Below are positions 48,081-58,859 of a DNA stretch of 64,000 nucleotides, one piece after another. The position numbers were made by a program, and so were the translations under genes. The DNA comes from Halichondria panicea (lineage: Eukaryota; Porifera; Demospongiae; Suberitida; Halichondriidae): assembly GCF_963675165.1 (NCBI RefSeq), contig NC_087389.1, positions 5,876,621 through 5,940,620 of the forward strand, given 5' to 3'. The first letter of the stretch is position 1; every line of letters starts with the position of its first letter. The notes beneath the pieces were generated by a model. That model did not search any database. It was not told where the DNA came from and saw only the letters and a program-made list of their open reading frames with translations.

Positions 48081-48984
48081 TTCGAATATTTCAGCGAACA
48101 CTCCGGTGCTTTAAACATATTCAGACATGAAAAGTTATAATCCAAGGAACATAGCCAACAAAAGTGCTGTAGTTGTTGGTGTACTATTCAGTCACACACT
48201 GTTCTATTAAACATAGCTAGCTTGCTTGCATATAGCTGCTTTCCCAGCCTCGTTGTCTCTAAAACAATGCTAGCTAGGATACCAACTATATAGGCCTGCA
48301 TGGTATTGATTTTTATCTGGGTGTGCATACATGGTTATAGGAACCAAAAAACAAAGGCAGAGAGATTTTGCAAAAACAACACCCTGCCGACAATGGCCGG
48401 CAGTGTTAGTCCTAGCTTGTACAAGGGGCAGTACTTGAGAGCATATACGAAGCTAAATTATTATACGGGTGAATAATTATGCAAAATGTGAAGAATCTCT
48501 GCATTTGTTTCCGGTTCCTGTCACGCCCAGATACAATCAATGTCAGGCCATATTTTTCAATATAACGGCTTGGGATCGAGGCTACTCGCATGCAGCTGCA
48601 TGCTTGTTCCGGACATCTCACGTGCGCTACATCCATGTATAAAGCAATTATACCGGGTTTTTGTACAGTATATCGTATATTTTGTATAGAAAAGCATCAT
48701 ACAAAGTTGAACATTAAAACTACAACTGCATGCAATAGGTTCAAAGTCACTATCCTGAACTGTACGAATAATATTTAAATAGTTATTCAGAACATTTGCA
48801 CCAACGAAAATTACTCGCTATACGATACAATAAAGTTATACCTCTATGGTTTAGATCACAGGTATCACAGTCATTAATTGTCTCTCTACTGAGCAAGGTT
48901 AATTGTAGAATGACAGCAAAGGACACATTCTGTACACAAGATTTGACATTTATATACATGCCTATAGTCTTGTGGAGTGGACCC
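48081..48984. other. Interval without a supported gene
   Basis: Contains a lone GGGATCGAGGCTAC fragment (48572) of the palindromic TAGCCTCGA family. Open frames are short and unsupported. Confidence 0.5.
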
Positions 48985-49042
48985 TAGCCTCGAGACCAGG
49001 CCGATTAAAATACATATTTTAATCGGCCTGGTCTCGAGGCTA
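48985..49042. mobile_element. Miniature palindrome, 58 bp, TAGCCTCGA family
   Basis: TAGCCTCGAGACCAGGCCGA... is almost exactly mirrored to ...TCGGCCTGGTCTCGAGGCTA. Flanks repeat GTGGACCC (8 bp; 48977-48984 and 49044-49051), a target-site duplication. Nearly the entire element is stem. Confidence 0.85.
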
Positions 49043-49099
49043 TGTGGACCCAGACCCAGAAAGAGGGATGTAACGTCTGGCTTGCAAGACTAATACATG

Positions 49100-49330
49100 C
49101 CGGTATAAAAACATACACTATAAATTTATAAATTATAGGCTATAGCTAAAGAGGTATCATGGACATGCATATAATTGATAATCACTTCAAGTTCTAATTC
49201 TCTGTCTAATTTACTGGCTTACCAACTGGTCTCAGTGCTAGTGGCTCAGAATAAACTTGTTCAGGGCTTGTTGTTTATGTAAGGGAATTCCCCAACCTGG
49301 ATAGGTGGGGCTCGTCTTCCACAATAAATA
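49100..49330. repeat. Copy of the 1541-1740 block
   Basis: Near-identical to 1541-1740. It ends in the AAGGGAATTCCCC motif and a short duplicated CCCAACCTGG-TAGGTGGGGC tract. Confidence 0.85.
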
Positions 49331-49372
49331 TTTGCCCAACCTGGTAGGTGGGGCTCAGAGGAGGTACGACAG

Positions 49373-49497
49373 TAGCCTCGATCCCAGGCCGATCCGTCTC
49401 TAATTGAACGCTAGGTCGCCTCGTGAACGCTAGGTCGCCTCCTCAAGGAGGCGACCTAGCGTTCAATTAGAGACGGATCGGCCTGGGATCGAGGCTA
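49373..49497. mobile_element. Long palindrome, 125 bp, TAGCCTCGA family, 9-bp target duplication
   Basis: Arms of more than 50 bp (TAGCCTCGATCCCAGGCCGA... to GAACGCTAGGTCGCCTC) are perfectly inverted. The loop carries an extra copy of the inner arm motif. Flanked by GTACGACAG at 49364-49372 and 49498-49506. A 9-bp duplication is typical of Mutator-like elements. Confidence 0.9.
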
Positions 49498-49568
49498 GTA
49501 CGACAGGAAGCGATGTATCACTGCTAAATTGACATTCTTTAAATAACGCGCACACTTGCCACAAACAA

Positions 49569-50633
49569 AATGTCTTCCCAGCAAAACGTAGACAGCGAGA
49601 TTGCTAGTCCTTTGTCAGTCTCTAGTCCCTTTAGAAATTGGACTTGACAGATTGATCACTATTTTGAAGATAGGAATAAAGTTTGCTTATATCATCCCGT
49701 CCTTCTCAGTGATCTATGTGGCAAATCGACAAGTTAGAATTCAGTTCCTTGATAAAGAAGACCAAGACAGTGCTAGTGACTCTCCTGTTGTAATGATGGA
49801 TGCCTTCATCAGAGCTGATCCCGAGCTAGACAAAATAGTACCTCCTCTCACTATTCAACTCAAAGATTACTGCTTCGTATCGGTAAGAATTCCGTCCACT
49901 ACATTAAACTGATATAGTACTAGTGATCATACAAACTATAATTATAGAGACGCATAATTATATGAAATTGTGTACATCATACATGTAGTTTATAGTACAA
50001 ATAATTATTCCGAATGTAGGTGTGTATGTCAAACACCTTGAATCTACACCAGATGGACTCTTCATTATCTGGGGATGGACAGAAGAGAGTATGGATGAGA
50101 AAAATGCCTCTGATGACGATCCAGCGTTGATGTCTGACAGTTTGTCAACAGAATCAGATAAAAGTGATGACGAGTGTGCAGTCTCAAAAGAAATTAGCTA
50201 CCGTTAATTTTAAGTGTGTTGGTGTCACTCGTGACCCTTTGTATCAAGAAACTTTGAAGCTAGCATTTGATATGTTGATCAACGAAAAAAAGAATGTTCC
50301 AGTGAGATTAAATCCCGAACCTAACAATCCGTATGATTCTCATGCAGTGGCATTTGAGTGTGAGATAATTGCTGGCTGTTGGAAGGTGTTTGGGTATGTA
50401 CCCAAGGAACTGTGTGATTTTGTATTGAGTGCTATCGACAAGGGGGACATTCTTAACGTTGAATTTTCATGGATTAAATATAAAATTATTCGAAGTACCA
50501 CTCTAGCTCTATCAGTATGTGCACTGCAACTTCTGTCAGATCTACTTCCATTCCCAGTTCTTCTGCGTTTAGCTCTGTTCATTGCACTGTTTATTTCAGA
50601 GGTTATTTGGGGTTAATCTCTCCAAGTGTGTTG
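49569..50633 (+). pseudogene. HIRAN-domain gene, frame broken
   Basis: The 3' part (50164-50616) reads NFKCVGVTRDPLYQ, VPVRLNPEPNNPYDSHAVAF and FGYVPKEL, the core of a HIRAN domain, a DNA-end-binding fold of Rad5/HLTF-type and smaller proteins. Upstream a start ATG (49570) opens MSSQQNVDSEIASPLSVSSP, but meets TGA after NWT. The acidic region PALMSDSLSTESDKSDDEC (about 50130-50190) is in a third frame. Only one clear intron (donor 49882, acceptor about 50019) is seen, and its phases do not fit either neighbour. I read this as a decayed gene; missed small introns are the alternative. Confidence 0.6.
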
Positions 50634-50822
50634 TTAGTAGAAGTACTTGCTTGGTACCAAATATCAACTGCTAATTGTGTACGTATTGAAGTAATACAAG
50701 AGCCAAATCCAATAATTATGTTTTCAATGTAAAAACAGAGCAACAAAACTAATTAAAATGGATCTCGTGACCGTGTCGCACCTCCTCTGGGTGGGGCTCG
50801 TTGGCTTCCATGCACAATGTTT

Positions 50823-51046
50823 CATTTGCTCTTTTTAATTCAGGACAGTACTACAATTAATTGTGACATTGAAACACAGTATATAAAGGGGTAGAAACAA
50901 ATAAAGTGTGGAAATTATGTTCAGTAAAAACGAGTTCAGCTAAAAATGAAGAAAATAATGTGTAGCAGCTGTCACAGACTCTGACCAACTTCTTTGAGGA
51001 GGGCAGCTGGGTGCTTTGTGAAGTGCACTGTTGGACAGAATATCAT

Positions 51047-51096
<50 letters not shown>

Positions 51097-51250
51097 GATC
51101 CATTAATTAATGAATGTCTGAACATACGTAACAGTACATACATGACTGTACATGTAGACACGGCTTATAATAATCATCTGTTAGAATCTACAGGTAGGCA
51201 GTGGTATCCAGTTACTGAGGTATGCACTAGAATAGCCGAGCGTATAATCT
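50823..51250. repeat. Shared block with a GT microsatellite
   Basis: 50823-51055 match 1785-1990; 50945-51240 match 18650-18940. (GT)n at 51049-51093. No gene. Confidence 0.8.
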
Positions 51251-51535
51251 GATATTACCCGATACACAAAACAAGGAACTTAAGCTGCACCAAATAGCAG
51301 TGTGTGCTGACAGGAGGTCAGAGGTCAAGTGTATACCCAAAGGCAAATAAAACCAAATCGAAAGTATCAAGTCTCCAATGGATACGATAGATACATGTAC
51401 AATGGAGACTCAAGGCTAACAACCAAAAGAGTCTGTTTTTACCGAGCGTATACGTTACATTAGAGACAAGTTGTCCTAGGAACAAGCAATGCAATAATGA
51501 GACAGACATTGTTTGCTATTGGCTGATAGTGAATA

Positions 51536-51923
51536 CCGTATATGCTTGATCAGGAGCCGCGGCTACTAAATGTTTCATTTTGCTGGAAGAGGAGGCTACA
51601 ATTCAAGAGAGGCCACTGTTCAAGAGCGGCGTTTATTAGCTCCAGATAATTTAGTTTGTCATCAAAAGTTGTTTTCACCTGCATAAACTTGAACTCTGCC
51701 ATGATAAAGTCTTTGTGAAGCACTAACAAGCTGTAGCAACGTACATGTAGCTAGCTGCTAGTAATAATTTTTGTTGGCTGCCACGTGCAGAAATGCTAGA
51801 GTCGAAGTTCACTGAGGCTACTATTTGAGAGCGGCTACTAAATGTTTCATTTTGCTAGCAAGGGAGGCTACTATTTGAGTGCGGGCCTTTATACAAGAGC
51901 GGCCTCTGATCGAGCATATACGG
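51536..51923. mobile_element. MITE, CCGTATATGCTTGATCAG family, 388 bp
   Basis: Starts CCGTATATGCTTGATCAGGA and ends with GAGCATATACGG, with TA on both sides. The body has repeated GAGGCTAC / GAGCGGC motifs and contains a shared segment (51720-51805) also found at 3055-3125 and 54325-54420. Confidence 0.85.
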
Positions 51924-52029
51924 TACCTAGTAGCACTCACTGTACCTGTAGTCGTGCCTGCAGCTGTTGGGTCTGTCCTGCCAGACAAGAGCTCTCTTGT
52001 ATCAGCTCCGGTCCTCATCACTATCCTGT

Positions 52030-52165
52030 GAGGGTGTGTGAGGTGTGTGTGGAGTGTGTGTGTGGGGGGGTGTGTGTGGAGTGTGAGGGTGTGTGTGTGT
52101 GTGGGGTGTGTGTGTGTAAGGAGTGTGTGTGGGGGTGTGGGGTGTGTGAAGGTTACAAATCATAA
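52030..52165. repeat. GT-rich minisatellite
   Basis: Irregular GTGTGTGG / GTGTGAGG tract, the counterpart of 21190-21290. Behind the exon-like segment 51950-52025. Confidence 0.85.
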
Positions 52166-52208
52166 GAAAGATTTTCAACAATAATTAATATTGATGGATC
52201 AGTAAAAA

Positions 52209-52461
52209 CAGGAGCCCATAAATAAGAGAAGGAGCGGCTGACTACGGGGATCACATCTCGTAAGTGGTTATGACCGCATTTCCATATATGCAGGGTCACT
52301 AAGTGGTTGAATCCCTACACGTGTTATACGCAATGCAGGGGTGCGGTTTGCAAGCACTTAGTCACTTCCATACAAGGAAGTGCGGTTTCACCGGCAATTA
52401 CGAGATGTGATCCCGAGTATACCTTGAAGTTAGCCGCTCCTTCTCTTATTTTGGGCTCCTG
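52209..52461. mobile_element. TIR element, 253 bp, 7-bp target duplication
   Basis: CAGGAGCCCATAAATAAGAG at the start and the near reverse complement CTTATTTTGGGCTCCTG at the end, flanked by GTAAAAA on both sides (52202-52208, 52462-52468). The homologous positions in half A (about 21330) and at 54490 lack it. Confidence 0.85.
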
Positions 52462-52876
52462 GTAAAAATAAGAGGGAGTTTTTAGATACCGTATAGCTGG
52501 TTATTTTAGAGGCAAGACATTTTCGAGGTTTTCGAGGATTGACCCAGAAACACAAACATTAAATGACTCGAAAATTGGTTTACATCCAGTATATTGAAAC
52601 CTCTCTACTGTAGGGGTGTGGACATTTGAACCTCTATCCTCAAAATGTTTTGTTTGAACAATTTAGTGTCTTGAAAATAACCCGCTATACGGTAGCTCTT
52701 AGAGAATTTGTTAGGCTTCCCCAAACCACACTGGTATGTAACTAATAAGCCTTATAAGGAAGTCACATGTAGTGGCTGAAAAAGGGACCCCATGAAACTT
52801 GTAGCTTGCCTGAGTGTGTGAAACAGGTGAGTGTTTGGTAGGCAATGCAGGAGAGTGTCAGTACTGAAGTGACTCA

Positions 52877-53123
52877 CTTGTTTAGTAGCGTCTTCTTGTC
52901 TTCTTGCAATGCATTGTTGATCCTGTTCAATTCTGAACAAACAAAAACAATATCACAACACATTACCATAGCAACCTGTACAGTGTCTCTCACCTCATGT
53001 GACTTGCTGTAGAGGTGCTGTATGATAGGAGTGAGGGGGGAGAAGGTTCGGGTCATACCACCACCACGTTTACGAGCCTCTCCATTAGCATTCATACGCT
53101 GAGCTACTGACGTCATCTGCTTC
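52877..53123 (-). CDS. Exons of an unidentified gene (copy B)
   Basis: Exon 53123-52994 (acceptor ACACAG, donor GTGAGA) reads KQMTSVAQRMNANGEARKRG and TFSPLTPIIQHLYSKSHE without a stop. It is the intact counterpart of the broken exon at 35229-35098. The next possible exon (about 52934-52881) differs from that of the other copy, so the gene is probably truncated or rearranged here too. Confidence 0.35.
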
Positions 53124-53129
53124 CTGTGT

Positions 53130-54075
53130 GTGGTGGGAGGGTGTGTGTGTGTGTGTGGGGGGGTGCAGTCATAGTGTGTGTGTGTGTGGTGGGAGGGTGT
53201 GTGTGTGGGGGGGTGCAGTCATAGTGTGTGTGTGTGGTGTGTGTGTGGGGGGTGCAGTCATAGTGTGTGTGTGGTGTGTGTGGGGGGGGTTGATAACAGT
53301 CAAATATTCGTGATGCACATACCTAGTTAGGGGTGGGGGGGGTGCAGTCATAGTGTGTGTGTGAGTGTGTGTGTGTGGGAGGGTGCAGTCATAGTGTGTG
53401 TGTGTGTGTGGGGGGGTGCAGTCATAGTGTGTGTGTGGGGGGGGGGGGGTGCAGTCATAGTGTGTGTATAGGTACACTAGATATAATTCAAGCACGGACA
53501 TGTTACAGTAGTTGAACATCTTTTAGCAGCCATACTTTAGTACCGTGACCCATGGCCAATTTCAAAAATTTTATGATTTTCTGAAAGCTTAGAAAGTGAC
53601 CTTTCACATGATGTATTTCTTTAGGTGTGGCCATAATTCAACTTTGAACCCTGGGCTATTATTACATGGTATCGTGCTAAAATTGTCATCTCCCAAATAT
53701 CTGGTACCATTTGAAAGGTCTTTTTCTAAGCTTTCGGAAAACCATAAAATTGGATCCACGGAATTCAAGTTATGGCGACTGAACGAGTCCACTAACCAAT
53801 TGATTAAACGGGGGACATGTACATGTAGCACATACCTGCACATTAATTTATACTATTCACTCACTCTAACACTTCTTGGGGGGTGGCTGTTCGATAGTCA
53901 ATGATATTATGGTCCTCCCCTTTATCTGCCGCCTCATGACCTCTGTCCTTTGACCTCTTTGCAGCAGGATCTGGGGGTACAGGGGGATAATTGGAGGATC
54001 GTTTAGGGGTAGTGGGTGGTTCAGGGGGCGCCTTCCACACAGGTACTTGACCCCTGCTGGGGGGAGGGAGTTGAT
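53130..54075 (-). pseudogene. Third, truncated copy of the eIF4E3 3' end with its GT minisatellite
   Basis: 53130-53470 is the GT / GTGCAGTCATAG repeat. 53475-54060 matches 2410-3010 and includes only the last eIF4E3 coding exon (from about 54057, CAGGGGTCAAGTACCTGTG to the TGA) plus 3' flank. No other eIF4E3 exon follows. Confidence 0.75.
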
Positions 54076-54144
54076 AATTCACTTTTGGCATCATTTGATA
54101 GGATATAAAGAGAGCTACAGAAAACTCTATTTATGACAATTACC

Positions 54145-54420
54145 GTATATGCTTGATCAGGAGCCGCGGCTACTAAATGTTTCATTTTGCTGGAAGAGGA
54201 GGCTACAATTCAAGAGAGGCCACGTACTGTTCAAGAGCGGCGTTTACTAGCTCCAAAATATTTAGTTTGTCATTAAATTGTTGTTTATAAACTTGAACTC
54301 TGCCATGAGAAAGTCTTTGTGAAGCACTAACAAGCTGCTACTTGTAGCTACGTACATGTAGCTAGCTGCTAGTAATAATTGTTTTTGGCTGCCACGTGCA
54401 GAAATACTAGAGTCAAAGTT
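54145..54420. mobile_element. Partial copy of the CCGTATATGCTTGATCAG MITE
   Basis: Matches 51536-51805 (with some loss) and lacks the right end, so it is truncated. The junction with the following 21340-type block is at about 54425. Confidence 0.75.
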
Positions 54421-54429
54421 CACTGTGGG

Positions 54430-54800
54430 GTTGTGAGGGTGCGAAGTTTACCAAGTACATGTATAAAAAATTATTTCATCAACAATTCATGGACTAGTAA
54501 AAAATAAAAATTAAGAGAGAGAGTTTTTAGATGGTATAGCTGGTTATTTTAGAGGCACAAACTTTTCGAGGTTTTCGAGGATTGACCCAGAAACAGGCAG
54601 GCTGGTAAAAAATTAAATGAAAAGGGACATCGAGTTTTTAGATAGTTTCTGCACATAGAGAATTTGTTAGACTTCCCCAAACTATGTTGTGGTAACTAAT
54701 AAGCCTTATAAGGAAGTAACAGTAGTTGTTGGGTTAACAAAAGGGATCCATGAAACTTGTAGCTTCTAAAACAGCTGCATTTCTAACATCTTTATTAGAT
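54430..54800. repeat. Copy of the 21300-21560 block
   Basis: Near-identical run from TTATTTCATCAACAATTCA to CATGAAACTTGTAGCTTC. No gene. Confidence 0.8.
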
Positions 54801-54917
54801 ACAATAGTACAGCACTCACTGATCTAAGCACATCATTAGATAGACCAATCAATTCAAGCCCAAGCGGGGCCCAAGCCAGGCCAAGCGCAATTCAAGAGTG
54901 GTGTTATGTAGACTCAC

Positions 54918-55618
54918 TGAGGCTTGTGACAGATCATCTGCTTCAAAGATGAGGTTCATACAGTTGCTCATTTGAATGATCTCCCCCGACATGAGACACA
55001 GCTTCTTGTTGTTATCCAGTACAGTGTTCATGGACTCCATCCACAGAGTGTCTATAGGACCATCAAACACCACCCACTTACGGTCATCACTTTGTGCAGG
55101 TGCAAACTCCCTACACACACAGATATAAGCACTGATCAACCACGCAATGATACGTACGTAGCTATCAAAATGGCTGTAAAAGCGCAAGGCTATTATATAC
55201 TTTGCTTTTGCTAAAATTGCCAGATTTCTACTAATCGCAAACTTACATCTACATGTAAGCACACCATTGGAAAGGTTGTTCTCAGAGCTAGCAATTAGAT
55301 TTGAAATTAGAGAATTTCAACAAAAATTACAGGCTACCAAAAACAGCTGAATTGTTGAAAAGCTATAGCCTTGTGCTTTTGTTACAATAGAGCGCAACTA
55401 TATATGCACACGCTTAGGCTCACCTGAATGTGTTGGCTACCACACCATCAGTCCACTCGTGTGACACAGGGTCAAACTGACCAAACAGTTGACCCTTAGT
55501 GACAGTCTTGGGGTTGATGACTCTATAACCTGTCTTGTTCTCTTCCATCTGTCCCCTCTCATTGAGTAGTGTGAGTGTGTCAGCTAGTACATGTAACACT
55601 AGGATCTTGGTCTTGCCT

Positions 55619-55654
<36 letters not shown>

Positions 55655-56441
55655 GGTAGATGAATAGCAATGGTATTGTATATAGGAGGGAGGTTGTTAA
55701 AACACTTTAAATTCCACTACAACATGACCTTAGAAAGTACAAGTGGCACTGGGGCTCTTAAAACGGCCATAACTTTAGTTGTAATTTCAAATTTTGGGGG
55801 ATTTTCAGAAAGCTATGATTTGTTTAAATCCAAGATTTGGTAGGGGAACAGTTAGATCGCAAAGATTATTTACCGGCAAAATATTCTAGCCATACGGTAG
55901 GCCTCTCCTAGCTTATAGTATACCATACCTTGGGTAGGTTGACGTCCATGATGGATCTGAGCAGTAACACGTCTTCATGTTCGTTAGGGTACTTCAGTTT
56001 CAGATGACCGGCTGCCACCAACACTGACTGGACTGCACGCATGCCTACAGTGTACAATAGTGAGTAGGTCGAGTATACAGTACAGTGGGTTGTACCCACC
56101 ATAGTCAGAATGGAGTTGGCTGGAGAGTTGCTCTCAACACAGTCCATAGGTCATGACAATCTTGACGGCCAGATTACGAGCATCCACAAAACCATAAGAG
56201 TAGAGAGAGATCTCTCCAATCATGGCATTGTCTGGCACCATCATGGCCACTGTACGAAACAACACCTACAGAGAGAAATATTGAAATGCATAGAGGCTAA
56301 ATAGAAAGTACTGATACTTACCTTTAGATTGTCTGGTAGATCAGAGTAGCCAGTTCATGGTAATTGCCGCAGGTTCAGAGTAGTGCCCTCAAATACAAAT
56401 GTCTTTAGATGAGTTTTCACTGCTCTCAAGATGGACAAAAT
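54918..56441 (-). pseudogene. Dynein heavy chain fragment, AAA1 end to AAA2 (broken)
   Basis: Minus-strand exons 56441-56322, 56265-56100, 56044-55929, 55616-55424 and 55110-54918. They read FVFEGT..., [38 protein letters not shown] with [15 protein letters not shown], then [20 protein letters not shown], and [20 protein letters not shown] with [12 protein letters not shown]. This is the canonical order of an axonemal-type dynein heavy chain from late AAA1 to the AAA2 Walker B. Lesions: exon 1 has an in-frame TGA and lacks the conserved segment before DLPDNLK; exon 2 has a TGA (56136-56134) for the Ser in LCSEQLS; about 50-60 residues, including most of the AAA2 P-loop, are missing between exons 3 and 4. 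Only this small part of a very large gene is present. Confidence 0.85.
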
Positions 56442-56490
56442 CTATAGAGTAATTATAGGGATTGTTGAACGGCCATAATAATTATGTTAT

Positions 56491-56606
56491 AGTTATAACA
56501 CGGGCACAAGGGATGTATGGAATATATTGCACTGAAGCACGAGGGCGTAAGCCCCGAGGGCTGAGTGCAATATATTCCATGCAGCCCGAGTGCCCGTGTT
56601 ATAACT
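56491..56606. mobile_element. Foldback element, 116 bp
   Basis: AGTTATAACACGGGCAC at the left and its reverse complement at the right, with a second inner inverted pair (GGAATATATTGCACT / AGTGCAATATATTCC). It sits just 5' of the dynein fragment on that gene's strand. Confidence 0.8.
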
Positions 56607-56804
56607 AGTTTATATCCCGAGGGCATAGCAACATAACACTGTCCTAGTAACACAATATAAACTGCACAAAAAAGACAGAGACAACTCTAGACACAGCTCC
56701 ATCTCTTCTCTCTGCTAGACGCCAGTATCTGCAGCGTATAAGATTGGCATGACCGACGAATGGCTTGACACAAAATTGTTGGAGTTCCAACGCTGAAATC
56801 TGCA

Positions 56805-56885
56805 AAACAGCCCCACCCCACTTCTGGTGCTGCAAAACAGCCCCGCCCCACTTACTGCTGCAAAGAAACAGCCCCACCCCACTAC
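56805..56885. repeat. Short minisatellite, GCAAAACAGCCCCACCCCAC
   Basis: Three units of about 30 bp, slightly diverged. Confidence 0.85.
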
Positions 56886-57357
56886 TCAGTGAATACATGT
56901 ATTAGCTGCTGGTACATGGTCTACGCTCGGCCTCATAACCAAGCCAATTGCAAGAAAGCTCGCTTCTACACTGCTGCAAAACAGCTCATGCCCCCAGCAA
57001 AAAGAGCACAACCACTGCTTTAGATCATCATAGCCCTCCTCCTTATGTCTCCTGTGTGCAGGGACACTACATTAGTCACACCAACTACAACACCAGAGGA
57101 GGATCGTCAGGGTCAAAAGGTCTAGTCTTAATCATAAAACTGCTTCTGGGAGACTTTCCACTCAGCTATTGACCCTGACAACCCTCCTCTGCTCCAACCG
57201 CATGTGCAAATTCAACAGTCTCCTGTACAGTATAAGTCAACACCAGTTTAACAACTTCCATTCTCAAATTCAAGCGTTATTTTAACAACTTTACACACAC
57301 AGGCAGAGTCACTTATTCAACACAACTGTTGTATTACTGGCTCTTGTAAATGTACTC

Positions 57358-57990
57358 ACAACTTGAACCACCATCTCTCAATCTCCTCCTCATAATTCTC
57401 CAGCAGTCGATGGCACTGCATTGAAACACACACAGCTTTATACATTGCAGGCACTCGTGTATGTACGTATGTCACTATATAACTCCCTAGCAACCAATGA
57501 GAGCATGGATACATAGTGACAGAGCTTACACACAGCTTTATACATTGCAGGCACTCGTGTATGTACGTATGTCACTATATAACTCCCTAGCAACCAATGA
57601 GGAGCATGGATACATAGTGACAGAGCTTACATCATAATCTGAATGTTCGTCCAGCATCTCGATCAATCGAACCTCACTGCAAGACAACTTTTTGAGAGTG
57701 TGAGTGCAATTAGACGGAGGCTACCTGTTAGCGTAGGAGGCGAGTTTCTCCTCCTCCCAATTCGTGTCCCCATCAGCAAAGTTTGACTTGGCTGTGTCGT
57801 CCATCCTCTGGGGGGAGGGGCAGCGTATGAATTACCCCATACACCTCAACACATTTTAATAGATGTTCACACTCACTTTGTTGAAGGCTTGGACAAAATC
57901 TTTGCATACTTTACATTATGGTTTGACAGCCAGAGAGTAGCTTGCCAGGAGGAGGACAATGAGTACCAATGATCTGTCGAGTGTATTCAT
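57358..57990 (-). pseudogene. CRELD-like gene N-terminal exons, copy B (broken)
   Basis: Exons about 57990-57876, 57807-57725, 57676-57631 and 57419-57358, homologous to copy A. Here the signal peptide and Cys motif are in one frame (LLLASYSLAVKP) and the second exon keeps its Trp (GDTNWEEEKLASYANR). However, the codon just before CKVC is TAA instead of TCA, and exon 3 lacks the CK residues present in A (MLDE...HSDYD region shortened). The gene is nonsense-mutated 25 codons after its start. The intron after exon 3 again shows two copies of the about 100-bp repeat (57435-57530, 57535-57630). Confidence 0.7.
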
Positions 57991-58379
57991 ACCCTTAAGC
58001 TGGCGTAGCTGTGATAGTCACTCAACTCAGTTTAGAATGTGGAAGATGTGAAGATTGGTACGGGTCGTTTCACCCACCTGAATATAATTTTTGTATAGCC
58101 TCGATCACAGGCCACACTTCCTATGCATGGGGCCAGGCCAGTGATGATGAAGCAATATGTGTTCAGTCTCTTGACTATAGAATCAATTGCAAGGCCAGGT
58201 CTTAGTGATTAATCGTGTGAGCGTTGCTATAGTGTTCATAATAATGATTGCGCATGCTCTTTTCACATACCATCACAATAATTATAAGCAGACACATAAA
58301 ACAGCATCAATAAAACAAAACGTTAAAGTAATTATTTCAGTTTTGTTCAGTTCTGCAATGAATCTACAAATGTGTGTAG

Positions 58380-58855
58380 CAGTGTCTCCTCTTTGCTACA
58401 CTCTCAATGCATGACCCACTCCTGTTTGATTGCCTTCGTACTTTCTCTTTCGAGTAGCATCGCTTTTTCAGCAGTAGTGAGTTCGAGTCTTTCAAGCAGG
58501 CCAGGTGTCATCTCAATGTGTTCAGCTACACAGTAGATGTCCTCAATGTGTTCAGCTACACAGTAGATGTCACTGTTGGGGATTTCTTGATCGAGCTGTT
58601 GATCAGTCACTCCAGTCTTCCTGCACACATCTTCCATTACAGAGGATGATTGCAATTTACATGAAGTTCAAAATCACTTTAAAGTCCTCCAAAAATCGTA
58701 ATTGACTATTTATTGAGCAATGTATATAACGCTATGTACTTACTATGATCATACACGTACGCTGTATGTACTTACCAGAGTATTGCTGCTGATCACTCCT
58801 TCTCTTAGTCTTTGTACAAGTTACCTCCCGTAAGCAGAGGATCGTTTTCCTAATT
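58380..58855 (-). pseudogene. Dead Death-domain exon plus linker exon, copy B
   Basis: Homologue of 23400-23945. The frame is kept longer (VMEDVCRKTGVTDQQLDQEI ... LERLELTTAEKAMLLERES), but it contains an in-frame 30-bp tandem duplication (DIYCVAEHIE twice) and the same TAG in place of the core Trp after HALRV. The linker exon (58850-58771) shares the frame breaks of copy A. Confidence 0.75.
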
Positions 58856-58859
58856 ATGG

